Below, piece after piece: positions 46,034 to 54,364 of a stretch of DNA of 64,000 bases (its first letter is position 1; every line of letters starts with the position of its first letter). The notes beneath the pieces are model-generated. The model did no database searches. It was not told the origin of the DNA and worked only from the letters and a program-made list of their open reading frames with translations. The stretch comes from Roseibium suaedae (GTDB taxonomy: Bacteria; Pseudomonadota; Alphaproteobacteria; Rhizobiales; Stappiaceae), in NCBI RefSeq assembly GCF_900142725.1, contig NZ_FRBW01000002.1:1206710-1270709 (forward strand), in the 5' to 3' direction. Position numbers and translations under genes: made by a program.

Positions 46034-47638
46034 ATGACTATTCAGAAAACCCTGAAGGCCGCCCTTCTGGGTGCCAGCCTTGCCGTAATTGCAGCAACCG
46101 GTGCGTCCGCCAAGACACTGGTCTATTGCTCGGAAGGCTCGCCGGAAGGGTTCGATCCGGCTCTCTACACGTCCGGAACGACCTTCGACGCATCTTCCAA
46201 GCCGGTTTACAACCGCCTGGTCGAGTTCAAGCGCGGCACCACCGAAGTGCTGCCAGGCCTCGCTGAAAGCTGGGATGTGTCCGAGGATGGCCTCGAGTAC
46301 ACCTTCCACCTGCGCAAGGGCGTGAAGTTCCACACAACGGGCTTCTTTACCCCGACCCGCGAATTCAACGCCGATGACGTCCTGTTCTCCTTCGAGCGCC
46401 AGCTCAAGAAGGACAACCCGTGGCACGAATACACCCAGGGCGCGGCTTGGGAATATTTCGACAGCATGTCCATGCCGAGCCTGATCAAGGAAATCGTCAA
46501 GGTTGACGATTACACGGTCAAGTTCGTCCTGAACCGTCCGGAAGCTCCGATGATCGCCAACCTGGCGATGGACTTCGCGTCGATCTTCTCCGCCGAATAT
46601 GCAGCTCAGCTTGACGCTGCCGGCAAGAAGGAAATGCTGAACCAGGAGCCGGTCGGCACCGGTCCGTTCTCCTTCGTTGGCTACCAGAAGGACGCTGTCA
46701 TCCGATACCAGGCTTTCGCCGACTACTGGGGTGGCAAGCAGCCGATCGACAACCTGATCTTCGCAATCACCACCGACGCTGCAGTCCGTCTGCAGAAGCT
46801 GAAGGCTGGCGAGTGCAACGTGATGCCGTACCCGGCTCCGGCCGACATTGCGGACATCAAGGCCGACAGCAACCTGACCATGATGGAACAGCAGGGCCTG
46901 AACGTCGGCTACCTAGCCTACAACACCAAGCAGGCTCCGTTCGACAAGCCGGAAGTCCGCAAGGCGCTGAACCACGCCATCAACAAGCAGGCGATCCTCG
47001 ACGCAGTCTTCCAGGGCTCCGGCCAGGCTGCCAAGAACCCGATCCCGCCGACGATGTGGTCCTATAACGACGCCATCGAAGACGATGCGTTCGATCTGGA
47101 TCTGGCCAAGAAGATGCTCGAAGAAGCTGGCGTCAAGGATCTTTCCATGAAGATCTGGGCGATGCCGGTGCAGCGTCCGTATAACCCGAACGCCCGCCGC
47201 ATGGCTGAAGTCATGCAGGCCGACTTCGCGAAGATCGGCGTCACTGTCGAGATCGTCTCCTACGAATGGGGTGAATACCTCAACCGTTCGAAGGCTGAAG
47301 ACCGTGACGGCGCCGTCCTGCTCGGCTGGACCGGTGACAACGGCGATCCGGACAACTTCCTGGGCGTTCTGCTCGGCTGCGACGGTGTGGGCGGTTCCAA
47401 CCGTGCACAGTGGTGCAACAAGGACTTCGAAGATCTGATCCAGAAGGCCAAGGTTGTCTCCGACAAGGCTGAACGCACCAAGCTCTATGAAGAAGCTCAG
47501 GTCGTGTTCAAGAAGGAAGCTCCGTGGGCGACCATCGCGCACTCCGTGGTGTTCATGCCGATGTCCTCCAAGGTCTCCGGCTACGTCATGGATCCGCTTG
47601 GTGGTCACTGGTTCGACGGTGTTGACATCGCCGAGTAA
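46034..47638 (+). CDS. dppA: Dipeptide-type ABC transporter substrate-binding protein
   Basis: Periplasmic binding protein (SBP family 5) of 534 residues. The ATG at 46034 has GGGGAGA eight bases upstream. A signal peptide is cleaved after ASA near residue 26. The mature protein starts KTLVYCSEGSPEGFDPALYT, and has the family 5 signature region as PGLAESWDVSEDGLEYTFHLRKGVKFH (core ESWDVSEDGLEYTF). LGWTGDNGDPDNFLGVLLGCD is strongly DppA-like. Two cysteine pairs are likely. It leads a complete dppABCDF operon. Dipeptides, haem precursors or other peptides are possible ligands. Confidence 0.94.
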   Translation: MTIQKTLKAALLGASLAVIAATGASAKTLVYCSEGSPEGFDPALYTSGTTFDASSKPVYNRLVEFKRGTTEVLPGLAESWDVSEDGLEYTFHLRKGVKFHTTGFFTPTREFNADDVLFSFERQLKKDNPWHEYTQGAAWEYFDSMSMPSLIKEIVKVDDYTVKFVLNRPEAPMIANLAMDFASIFSAEYAAQLDAAGKKEMLNQEPVGTGPFSFVGYQKDAVIRYQAFADYWGGKQPIDNLIFAITTDAAVRLQKLKAGECNVMPYPAPADIADIKADSNLTMMEQQGLNVGYLAYNTKQAPFDKPEVRKALNHAINKQAILDAVFQGSGQAAKNPIPPTMWSYNDAIEDDAFDLDLAKKMLEEAGVKDLSMKIWAMPVQRPYNPNARRMAEVMQADFAKIGVTVEIVSYEWGEYLNRSKAEDRDGAVLLGWTGDNGDPDNFLGVLLGCDGVGGSNRAQWCNKDFEDLIQKAKVVSDKAERTKLYEEAQVVFKKEAPWATIAHSVVFMPMSSKVSGYVMDPLGGHWFDGVDIAE

Positions 47639-47654
47639 GGTTTCCTGACCCTTC

Positions 47655-47683
47655 GGGCGCCGGCGGTCTCACTGCCGGCGCCC
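47655..47683 (+). repeat. Intra-operon hairpin between dppA and dppB
   Basis: GGGCGCCGGC (47655-47664) and GCCGGCGCCC (47674-47683) form a perfect 10-bp stem with a nine-base loop, 17 bases after the dppA stop. CTGTCTGTTTCTG follows without a T run. It likely protects dppA mRNA or causes partial termination. Confidence 0.7.
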
Positions 47684-47735
47684 TGTCTGTTTCTGTGGCG
47701 CCTTGATGGCTGCCTCCTCATACCCGGGCTACGGT

Positions 47736-48743
47736 ATGCTTCGTTTTCTTCTAAGCCGCATCGGATTGCTGATCCCGACGTTCTTCGGGGTCACTCTTGT
47801 GGCGTTCAGCTTCATCCGCCTTCTTCCGGGCGATCCGCTGGAACTTCTGGCCGGCGAGCGCGGGATCGACCCCGCCCGCAAGGCCGAACTCATGGCCAAG
47901 ATGGGCTTCGACAAGCCGCAATGGCAGCAATATATGGACTATCTGGTCAATGTGCTTCACGGCGACCTTGGAACGTCCTTTGCATCCAAGAAGCCGGTTC
48001 TGACCGAGTTCCTGACCCTGTTTCCGGCAACTGCCGAACTCGCCTTCTGCGCCATCATCATCGCTGTGTGTCTTGGCATCCCGGCCGGCATCTTCGCCGC
48101 CGTGAAGCGCGGATCGGTGTCTGACCAGGCGATCATGGGCACGGCTCTCGTCGGCTATTCCATGCCGATCTTCTGGTGGGGCCTGCTGCTGATCATCCTC
48201 TTCTCCGGCATCCTGCAATGGACCCCGGTTTCGGGCCGCATCTCGCTGATGTATTTCTTCCCGCAGGTCACCGGTTTCATGCTGATCGACAGCTTACTGT
48301 CCGGACAGAAGGGCGCCTTCACCTCGGCGCTCAGCCACCTGATCCTGCCGTCCATCGTTCTGGCAACGATCCCGCTTGCGGTGATCGCCCGCCAGACCCG
48401 CTCGGCCATGCTTGAAGTGCTTGGCGAAGACTATGTCCGCACCGCCCGTGCCAAGGGTCTGCCGCCCCGCCGGGTCATCGGCCTTCATGCGCTTCGCAAT
48501 GCCTTGATCCCCGTGATCACCACGATCGGCCTGCAGGTCGGCGTGCTGCTCGCCGGTGCGATCCTCACGGAGACGATCTTCTCCTGGCCGGGCATCGGCA
48601 AGTGGCTGGTCGACAGCATTTCCCGCCGCGACTACTTCGTCGTGCAGGGCGGATTGCTGCTGATCGCCGCCATCATCATGATCGTCAACCTGATCGTGGA
48701 CCTGCTCTACGGCCTGGTTAACCCGCGCATCCGCCATACGTGA
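47736..48743 (+). CDS. dppB: Dipeptide-type ABC transporter permease DppB
   Basis: Inner-membrane permease of 335 residues. The ATG at 47736 begins the conserved LRFLLSRIGLLIPTFFGVTL; the frame is open 33 bases further upstream without conserved sequence. Six hydrophobic helices and the ATPase-contact EAA loop (VRTARAKGLPPRRVIGLHALRNALIPV, core RAKGLPPRRVIGLHALRN) are evident. FIRLLPGDPLELLAGERG is the usual periplasmic start of this family. It pairs with dppC ten bases downstream. Confidence 0.94.
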   Translation: MLRFLLSRIGLLIPTFFGVTLVAFSFIRLLPGDPLELLAGERGIDPARKAELMAKMGFDKPQWQQYMDYLVNVLHGDLGTSFASKKPVLTEFLTLFPATAELAFCAIIIAVCLGIPAGIFAAVKRGSVSDQAIMGTALVGYSMPIFWWGLLLIILFSGILQWTPVSGRISLMYFFPQVTGFMLIDSLLSGQKGAFTSALSHLILPSIVLATIPLAVIARQTRSAMLEVLGEDYVRTARAKGLPPRRVIGLHALRNALIPVITTIGLQVGVLLAGAILTETIFSWPGIGKWLVDSISRRDYFVVQGGLLLIAAIIMIVNLIVDLLYGLVNPRIRHT

Positions 48744-48753
48744 GCCCCAAGTC

Positions 48754-49680
48754 ATGACAGAAATCACCCCCAACGGCGTAGACACTGCCGCTCTCGACAA
48801 GGAGAGCCGCAACGCCTCACGGGCCATGCTGGCGGAGTTCTGGTACTATTTCTCCCAGAACAAAGGCGCCGTCGTCGGCCTGGCCATTTTTCTGGCCCTG
48901 GTCATCGTAGCGATCTGCGCTCCGCTGATTGCGCCCCATGACCCGAGCCTGCAGTACCGCGACAGCTTCCTGACCCCGCCCGTCTGGCAGGAAGGCGGCA
49001 AGGCAGCATTCCTGCTTGGAACCGACGCCGTCGGCCGCGACATCCTTTCGCGCCTGATCTTCGGCGCGCAATATTCGCTGTTCATCGGCGTCATCGTGGT
49101 TGGCATCGCCCTCGCAGGCGGCATCACCCTTGGCCTGATTGCCGGCTATGTCGGCGGCATGGTCGACACGCTGATCATGCGCGTGATGGACATCATTCTC
49201 GCCTTCCCGTCCCTGCTGCTCGCCCTTGTGCTGGTGGCGGTTCTCGGGCCGGGCCTGACAAACGCCATGATCGCCATCGCGCTCGTGCTCCAGCCGCATT
49301 TCGTGCGCCTGACCCGTGCAGCCGTCATGGCTGAACGGAACCGGGACTATGTGGTTGCCGCCCGCGTTGCCGGTGCCGGCCATCTGCGCCTGATGGTCAA
49401 GACCATTCTGCCGAACTGCCTGGCACCGCTGATCGTTCAGGCGACCCTTTCCTTCTCGAGTGCGATCCTGGATGCGGCCGCCCTCGGCTTCCTGGGCATG
49501 GGTGCCCAGCCGCCGACGCCGGAATGGGGCACCATGCTGGCCGAAGCGCGCGAGTTCATCCTGCGCGCCTGGTGGGTCGTCACCTTCCCGGGTCTTGCCA
49601 TCCTCATCACCGTTCTCGCCATCAACCTGGTCGGCGACGGCCTGCGCGATGCGCTTGATCCGAAGCTGAAGAGGAGCTGA
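48754..49680 (+). CDS. dppC: Dipeptide-type ABC transporter permease DppC
   Basis: Inner-membrane permease of 308 residues. A charged cytoplasmic N-terminus precedes the first helix. LLGTDAVGRDILSRLIFGAQYSL is the DppC/OppC hallmark (core GTDAVGRDILSRL). The EAA loop is VVAARVAGAGHLRLMVKTILPN, core ARVAGAGHLRLM. GFLGMGAQPPTPEWGTML near the end is nearly invariant in the family. It forms the heterodimeric pore with DppB and is followed four bases later by dppD. Confidence 0.94.
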   Translation: MTEITPNGVDTAALDKESRNASRAMLAEFWYYFSQNKGAVVGLAIFLALVIVAICAPLIAPHDPSLQYRDSFLTPPVWQEGGKAAFLLGTDAVGRDILSRLIFGAQYSLFIGVIVVGIALAGGITLGLIAGYVGGMVDTLIMRVMDIILAFPSLLLALVLVAVLGPGLTNAMIAIALVLQPHFVRLTRAAVMAERNRDYVVAARVAGAGHLRLMVKTILPNCLAPLIVQATLSFSSAILDAAALGFLGMGAQPPTPEWGTMLAEAREFILRAWWVVTFPGLAILITVLAINLVGDGLRDALDPKLKRS

Positions 49681-49684
49681 TCCG

Positions 49685-50521
49685 ATGCCGCTTCTTGAAA
49701 TCCGCAATCTCCGGGTCGAGTTCGACACCGCCAAAGGCCCGTTCCGGGCGCTGGACGGCGTCGACTACACGGTGGAAGCAGGCGAAGTGCTCGCCATCGT
49801 CGGGGAATCCGGCTCTGGCAAGTCCGTCGCCATGCTGGCAACTATGGGCCTTCTGCCCGACACTGCGACCATCACCGCCGACAAGATGGAGTTCGAAGGC
49901 CGCGACCTGCGCAAGCTCTCCGCCAAGGAGCGCCGCAAGGTCATCGGCAAGGACATCTCCATGATCTTTCAGGAGCCGATCGCCAGCCTCAACCCGTGCT
50001 TCACGGTCGGGTTCCAGCTGAGCGAAGCACTGAAGGTCCACACCAACCTGTCCAAGGCAGACCGCAAGGCCCGCGTGCTCGAACTGATGCGCGCTGTGGG
50101 TCTGCCCGACCCGGAACGGCGGCTCAGCGCCTTCCCGCACCAGATGTCGGGCGGCCAGTGCCAGCGCGTCATGATCGCCATGGCCATTGCCTGCGCCCCG
50201 AAACTGCTCATCGCCGACGAGCCGACCACGGCTCTCGACGTGACGATCCAGAAGCAGATCCTCGATCTCCTGGTGAAGCTGCAGCAGGACAGCGGCATGG
50301 GCCTGATCATGATCACCCATGACATGGGCGTGGTCGCGGAAACCGCCGACCGTGTGATCGTCCAGTACAAGGGCCGCAAGATGGAGGAAGCCGACGTGCT
50401 GTCCCTCTTCGAAGCCCCGAAGAGCAACTATACCAAGGCCCTGTTGTCCGCCCTGCCGGAAAACGCGACGGGTGACCGTCTGCCGACAGTCAGCGACTTT
50501 GCCGGCGCAGGAGGTTTCTGA
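49685..50521 (+). CDS. dppD: Dipeptide-type ABC transporter ATP-binding protein DppD
   Basis: ATPase of 278 residues. Walker A is GESGSGKSVAMLA, the signature is QMSGGQCQRVMIAMAIA (SGGQCQR, with Cys where Met-Arg or Gln is usual), and Walker B is LLIADEPTTALDVT. It is about 50 residues shorter than E. coli DppD (327): the C-terminal oligopeptide-transporter extension, which in relatives holds a Cys-rich iron-sulfur motif, is almost absent. Its TGA shares one base with the dppF ATG. It should act as a heterodimer with DppF. Confidence 0.92.
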   Translation: MPLLEIRNLRVEFDTAKGPFRALDGVDYTVEAGEVLAIVGESGSGKSVAMLATMGLLPDTATITADKMEFEGRDLRKLSAKERRKVIGKDISMIFQEPIASLNPCFTVGFQLSEALKVHTNLSKADRKARVLELMRAVGLPDPERRLSAFPHQMSGGQCQRVMIAMAIACAPKLLIADEPTTALDVTIQKQILDLLVKLQQDSGMGLIMITHDMGVVAETADRVIVQYKGRKMEEADVLSLFEAPKSNYTKALLSALPENATGDRLPTVSDFAGAGGF

Positions 50522-51351
50522 TGAGCGATGATTCCATCCTCAAGGTCCGCGACCTTTACCGGACCTATGACATCAAGGGCGGGTTGTTCCGCAAGGCCTC
50601 GACCCTGACCGCCGTGAAGGGTGTCAGCTTTGACGTGAAACGCGGCTCGACCCTCGCCATCGTCGGAGAAAGCGGCTGCGGCAAGTCCACCCTTGCCCGC
50701 ATGCTCTCCATGATCGACGCCCAGTCCTCCGGCTCCATCGAGATCGGCGGCATGCCGATCGACATCGCCAAGACCGGCATATCCCGCGAGATGCGCCAGA
50801 TGGTGCAGATCGTGTTCCAGAACCCCTATGGCTCGCTCAACCCGCGCCAGAAGATCGGTCACGTTCTGGAAGAGCCGCTGCTGCTGAACACCAGCATGAG
50901 CGCCGCCGAGCGCAAGGCCCTCGCTCTGGAAATGCTCCAGAAGGTGGGCCTGCAGCCGGAACATTACGGCCGCTATCCGCACATGTTCTCTGGCGGTCAG
51001 CGTCAGCGCATCGCCATTGCCCGCGCCATCATGATGAAGCCGAAGCTGCTGGTTCTGGACGAGCCGGTCTCTGCACTGGACCTGTCCGTGCAGGCGCAGA
51101 TCCTGAACCTTCTCAAGGATCTTCAGGACGAGATGGGCCTCACCTATGTCTTCATCAGCCATGACCTGTCGGTCGTGCGCTACCTCGCCGACAAGGTGAT
51201 GGTGATGTATTTCGGTGAAGTGGTGGAATACGGCACGCGGGACGAGGTCTTCGACGATCCGAAGCACGACTACACCCGCACCCTCTTCGCCGCAACGCCC
51301 CAGGCGGACGTGGACAGCATCCGGAAGAGACTGGCTGCCAAGGCGGCGTGA
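50521..51351 (+). CDS. dppF: Dipeptide-type ABC transporter ATP-binding protein DppF
   Basis: ATPase of 276 residues, partner of DppD. Walker A is GESGCGKSTLARML, the signature is MFSGGQRQRIAIARAIM, and Walker B is LLVLDEPVSALDLSVQ. QIVFQNPYGSLNPRQKIG is the Q-loop region of this family. It too is shorter than the E. coli protein (334), lacking the C-terminal oligopeptide-binding extension. It is the last gene of the operon, closed by the stem-loop at 51376. Confidence 0.93.
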   Translation: MSDDSILKVRDLYRTYDIKGGLFRKASTLTAVKGVSFDVKRGSTLAIVGESGCGKSTLARMLSMIDAQSSGSIEIGGMPIDIAKTGISREMRQMVQIVFQNPYGSLNPRQKIGHVLEEPLLLNTSMSAAERKALALEMLQKVGLQPEHYGRYPHMFSGGQRQRIAIARAIMMKPKLLVLDEPVSALDLSVQAQILNLLKDLQDEMGLTYVFISHDLSVVRYLADKVMVMYFGEVVEYGTRDEVFDDPKHDYTRTLFAATPQADVDSIRKRLAAKAA

Positions 51352-51375
51352 GAGAAGAGCGTCGGTAAGGAACTC

Positions 51376-51411
51376 ATCAGGCGGGACCGCAAGGCCCGCC
51401 TGATTTCGTTT
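51376..51411 (+). terminator. Terminator after dppF
   Basis: ATCAGGCGGG (51376-51385) and CCCGCCTGAT (51395-51404) form a perfect 10-bp stem, followed by TTCGTTT. It lies between dppF and the converging small membrane-protein gene. Confidence 0.8.
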
Positions 51412-51417
51412 GAGCCC

Positions 51418-51849
51418 TCAGAACGGCTTCACGACAGCCAGAATGGCGACGAGAACAAAAGCCGCCAGGATGATCGTCAGACGCAGCGCCTGGCCCCGGA
51501 CCTGACCGCTGCCGTTTGCAAGGCGCCTCAGCAAGCCGGACTGCATGCCGTGCAACGCAGAGAGGATCAGGACAAACACAAGCTTCACCTGCAGCCAGGT
51601 TTCAGAAAACCAGCCCATGGTGACAGCAAGCGTTATGCCGAGAATCCAGACCAGAAGCAGAGCGGGCGCCGTCAGACGGCGATCCAAACGATGGACAAAG
51701 GCTGCCAGATTCTGCTGTTCCTGGCTCAAGCTTTGGTTCTGCGGCAAAGCTGCAAGAATGATCGTCTCGCCCACAAGACCACCTGCAAAGACAAGAACAG
51801 CAGCAACATGCAAACCGGTCAGCCAGGGTAGAAATTCATAAAAGGTCAT
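51418..51849 (-). CDS. Small CopD-like four-helix membrane protein
   Basis: Inner-membrane protein of 143 residues from the ATG at 51849. Four hydrophobic helices: about 8-30, 50-72, 80-100 and 122-141. The arrangement and residues such as WLTGLHVAAVLVFAGGLVGE resemble the CopD/DUF2214-type group, with a His in helix one that could bind haem or copper. The ATG overlaps the stop of the next upstream gene by four bases (ATGA), so the two are translated together. It may be the functional target of the adjacent TetR regulator. The function is unknown. Confidence 0.65.
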   Translation of the reverse strand: MTFYEFLPWLTGLHVAAVLVFAGGLVGETIILAALPQNQSLSQEQQNLAAFVHRLDRRLTAPALLLVWILGITLAVTMGWFSETWLQVKLVFVLILSALHGMQSGLLRRLANGSGQVRGQALRLTIILAAFVLVAILAVVKPF

Positions 51850-52196
51850 CGTCTGCCCAGCGCTCCGCGTTGGTGGCGAATGAAACGAGGCGTCAGGAAA
51901 CCTGCAAATGGCACAAAGGCACTGAGAACCAGACGCGCAATTGCCGAAGCCTTCCAACTTCCATCTGAGACCGTGTTGAACACTGTCCAGAGATAGATCA
52001 GAAACGCCAGCCCATGCACCGGCCCCATGATCTTTGTGGCAATTTCAAAGCCAGCGGCATGTTTCAGCGGCACGGCAACGCAGACCAGCAAGGCCAATGT
52101 CACAGCTTCGAAAAGAGATGCCGCAACAAGCCATTTGATCGGACTGCGCTCGCCATTGGGTTCCCGCGCTTCTTGCGCAAGTTCCTGTCCTGTCAT
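51846..52196 (-). CDS. DUF3817-like membrane protein
   Basis: Protein of 116 residues with three hydrophobic helices. The family features are WLVAASLFEAVTLALLVCVAVPLKH, in which FEAVTLALL is the core, then GPVHGLAFLIYLW with a conserved His, and a final FAGFLTPRFIRHQ. DUF3817 proteins are small integral-membrane proteins of unknown function. It is 19 bases downstream of the TetR gene on the same strand and overlaps the CopD-like gene by four bases, so all three form one operon. Confidence 0.78.
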   Translation of the reverse strand: MTGQELAQEAREPNGERSPIKWLVAASLFEAVTLALLVCVAVPLKHAAGFEIATKIMGPVHGLAFLIYLWTVFNTVSDGSWKASAIARLVLSAFVPFAGFLTPRFIRHQRGALGRR

Positions 52197-52214
52197 CAGG
52201 GTAACTCCGGTTGG

Positions 52215-52808
52215 TCAGTTGTGTGATTTTGCCCGCTCAAACAGGGCCTCAAGTGCAACCGCTGCCCGCGGGCCGGATGCAGGGTCATGCATGAAACGGC
52301 TGGAGGCATGGTGGCTGAGATAGATGCCGCACAGTTCCCAGACAAATTGCTCCGGGTCCAGTTCCTTCCGGAACTCGCCAGCCTCGATCGTTTCCGCAGT
52401 GAGCTGCAACAGAAGATGGCGCCATCGGCGTTCAAGCATCGCAACATGGTCGCGCACGGGACCGGGCCGATCATCCAGCTCGAACAGTGCAGCGGCAACG
52501 GGACACCCGCCCCGCAAGCCTGCCTTGCCACTCCAGCCGAGCCAACCCTCGACAAGCGCCCGCAGCCGCGCAAAGCCTGCAGGTTGCTTCAATGCCTCTT
52601 CAACATAACTTCGATAAGCGAGTTCCGCACTCGCATCAAAGAGTTCGATCTCCAGCGCTTGTTTCGATTGCACATGGGCGAACAATCCACTCTTGGAAAG
52701 CCCTGCCTCGGCCGCAACCCGGCCAATGGAAAGCCCCTCCAGCCCTTCCACACTCAAGAGATCGAGACCAGTGTTCAATAAGCGCTGTTTTGTTTGCTTG
52801 CTTTTCAT
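52215..52808 (-). CDS. TetR/AcrR-family transcriptional regulator
   Basis: Repressor of 197 residues from the ATG at 52808; the open frame upstream crosses the operator region and is not coding. The helix-turn-helix head is LSIGRVAAEAGLSKSGLFAHVQSKQAL, with core VAAEAGLSKSGLFAHV. The C-terminal ligand domain includes RGGCPVAAALFELDDRPGPVRD, a motif seen in one TetR subgroup (core GGCPVAAALFELDD). It heads an operon with two small membrane proteins. A perfect palindrome lies 15-26 bases upstream of its ATG and probably mediates autorepression. Confidence 0.9.
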   Translation of the reverse strand: MKSKQTKQRLLNTGLDLLSVEGLEGLSIGRVAAEAGLSKSGLFAHVQSKQALEIELFDASAELAYRSYVEEALKQPAGFARLRALVEGWLGWSGKAGLRGGCPVAAALFELDDRPGPVRDHVAMLERRWRHLLLQLTAETIEAGEFRKELDPEQFVWELCGIYLSHHASSRFMHDPASGPRAAVALEALFERAKSHN

Positions 52809-52822
52809 GCATCTAAAAAAGC

Positions 52823-52834
52823 ACGACCGGTCGT
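52823..52834. promoter_or_regulatory. TetR operator candidate
   Basis: ACGACCGGTCGT is a perfect 12-bp palindrome 15 bases upstream of the tetR ATG, with AT-rich flanks. The size and position fit TetR-family autoregulation. Confidence 0.65.
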
Positions 52835-52880
52835 ATTTTTCAAGAGCCATTGATCGCATTGGGTGACAAGAAAAACAGAC

Positions 52881-52918
52881 TTGCAGAATTCCATATTTCG
52901 AGTATTCTCGAATTATGG
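52881..52918 (+). promoter_or_regulatory. arsR promoter and overlapping ArsR operator
   Basis: TTGCAG (52881-52886) and TATTCT (52903-52908) with a 16-base spacer form a promoter. The near-perfect 28-bp inverted repeat at 52891-52918, with core TTCGAG-TATT-CTCGAA, covers the -10 box and the arsR start codon. Predicted transcription start is about 52915, so the message would be leaderless. Confidence 0.65.
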
Positions 52919-53265
52919 AAAAAGACACCGCTCTTGCTGCATTCGCGGCCCTCGGTCAGGAAACCCGCCTCGACGTATTTCGCCTGCTGGTGAAGGCCGG
53001 ACAAGAAGGCATGGCTGCGGGCGCCATCTCGGATGCGCTGGATGTGAGAGCAAATACCCTGTCGACCCATCTGAGCGTCCTGTCCCGGTCCGGCCTTGTG
53101 CACGCCCGCCGGGATGGGCGCTCAATCGTCTATCACGCGGACATGGCCGCCATTCAAAGCCTTGTCACCTATCTGCTGAATGATTGCTGCGGCGGCAAGC
53201 CCGAGCTCTGTGCGCCGCTCTTCTCGATGCTTCAGGGCGGCTCTGGCTCGTCCTGCTGTGACTGA
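52915..53265 (+). CDS. arsR: ArsR-family arsenic-responsive repressor
   Basis: Winged-helix metalloregulator of 116 residues. The DNA-binding part is AISDALDVRANTLSTHLSVLSRSGLVHARRDGRS, with core ALDVRANTLSTHLSVL. Cysteines are at the C-terminal end: Cys91, Cys92 and Cys99 in DCCGGKPELC, and Cys114-Cys115 in SSCCD. This layout fits C-terminal As(III)-sensing ArsR proteins rather than the ELCVCDL type. No ribosome site precedes the ATG, and the predicted transcription start is at or next to it. It is upstream of acr3, 42 bases away, and should repress it in the absence of arsenite. Confidence 0.92.
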   Translation: MEKDTALAAFAALGQETRLDVFRLLVKAGQEGMAAGAISDALDVRANTLSTHLSVLSRSGLVHARRDGRSIVYHADMAAIQSLVTYLLNDCCGGKPELCAPLFSMLQGGSGSSCCD

Positions 53266-53307
53266 CATCCACTTGCCCATCCGCCATCCGGTTCAGGAGA
53301 CACTGAC

Positions 53308-54348
53308 GTGACCACCCAGGCCCCCTCGCCTCTTGGCGTTTTCGAGCGCTATCTGTCCCTGTGGGTCGGGCTGTGCATTGCCGCTGGCGTTGCCCTCGGT
53401 CTCCTCATGCCGGACACGTTCCAGGCCATTGCCGGACTGGAATATGCCAGCGTCAATCTGGTGGTCGCCGTGTTCATCTGGGTGATGATTTACCCGATGA
53501 TGGTCAATGTGGACTTCGCCTCGCTGAAGGATGTGGGCAAGAAGCCGAAAGGCCTCTGCATCACCCTGGTGGTGAACTGGCTGATCAAGCCCTTCACCAT
53601 GGCCGCACTCGGCATCCTGTTCTTCGAGCATCTGTTCGCAGGCCTCGTCAGCCCGTCCAGCGCCAAGGAATATATCGCCGGCATGATCCTGCTCGGCGTT
53701 GCCCCCTGCACGGCCATGGTCTTCGTCTGGAGCCAGCTGGTGCGCGGCGACGCGAACTACACCCTGGTGCAGGTATCGATCAACGACATCATCATGGTCT
53801 TCGCCTTTGCCCCGATCACGGCTCTCCTGCTGGGCGTGACGGACATCATCGTACCCTGGGCGACGCTGGTCCTGTCGGTCATCCTCTATGTGGTGATCCC
53901 GCTTGCAGCCGGATATGTCACCCGCAGGATGCTGGACAGGAGTGGCAATCATGAAGGCATTGCCGAGTTCACCAGCCGGATCAAACCCTTCTCGATCATG
54001 GGTCTTCTGGCGACGGTCGTGCTGCTCTTCGGCTTTCAGGCGGAAACAATCATCGCCGATCCGCTCTTGATCGCGCTGATCGCAGCCCCCCTAATCATCC
54101 AGAGCTACGGCATCTTTGCGATTGCCTATCTGTGGGGAAAGGTCTGGGGCGTGCCGTTCAACACTGCCGCTCCAGCAGCCCTGATCGGCACCTCCAACTT
54201 CTTCGAACTGGCCGTGGCGGTCGCCATCAGCCTCTTTGGCCTCAACTCCGGTGCAGCGCTGGCCACCGTCGTCGGCGTTCTGGTGGAAGTGCCAGTGATG
54301 CTGTCTCTGGTGGCCTTTGCCAACCGCACCCGGCACTGGTTCGCCTGA
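53308..54348 (+). CDS. acr3: ACR3-family arsenite efflux permease
   Basis: Inner-membrane arsenite/H+ antiporter of 346 residues with about ten hydrophobic helices. The family-invariant cysteine is Cys134 in [17 protein letters not shown], followed by [30 protein letters not shown] at the start is also typical, and [26 protein letters not shown] near the end contains the second essential region (core [12 protein letters not shown]). It starts with GTG at 53308, with AGGAGA upstream. It forms an operon with arsR. No arsenate reductase (arsC) or arsH is in the window. Confidence 0.95.
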   Translation: MTTQAPSPLGVFERYLSLWVGLCIAAGVALGLLMPDTFQAIAGLEYASVNLVVAVFIWVMIYPMMVNVDFASLKDVGKKPKGLCITLVVNWLIKPFTMAALGILFFEHLFAGLVSPSSAKEYIAGMILLGVAPCTAMVFVWSQLVRGDANYTLVQVSINDIIMVFAFAPITALLLGVTDIIVPWATLVLSVILYVVIPLAAGYVTRRMLDRSGNHEGIAEFTSRIKPFSIMGLLATVVLLFGFQAETIIADPLLIALIAAPLIIQSYGIFAIAYLWGKVWGVPFNTAAPAALIGTSNFFELAVAVAISLFGLNSGAALATVVGVLVEVPVMLSLVAFANRTRHWFA

Positions 54349-54364
54349 GGCTTTCAGAGAAGCG

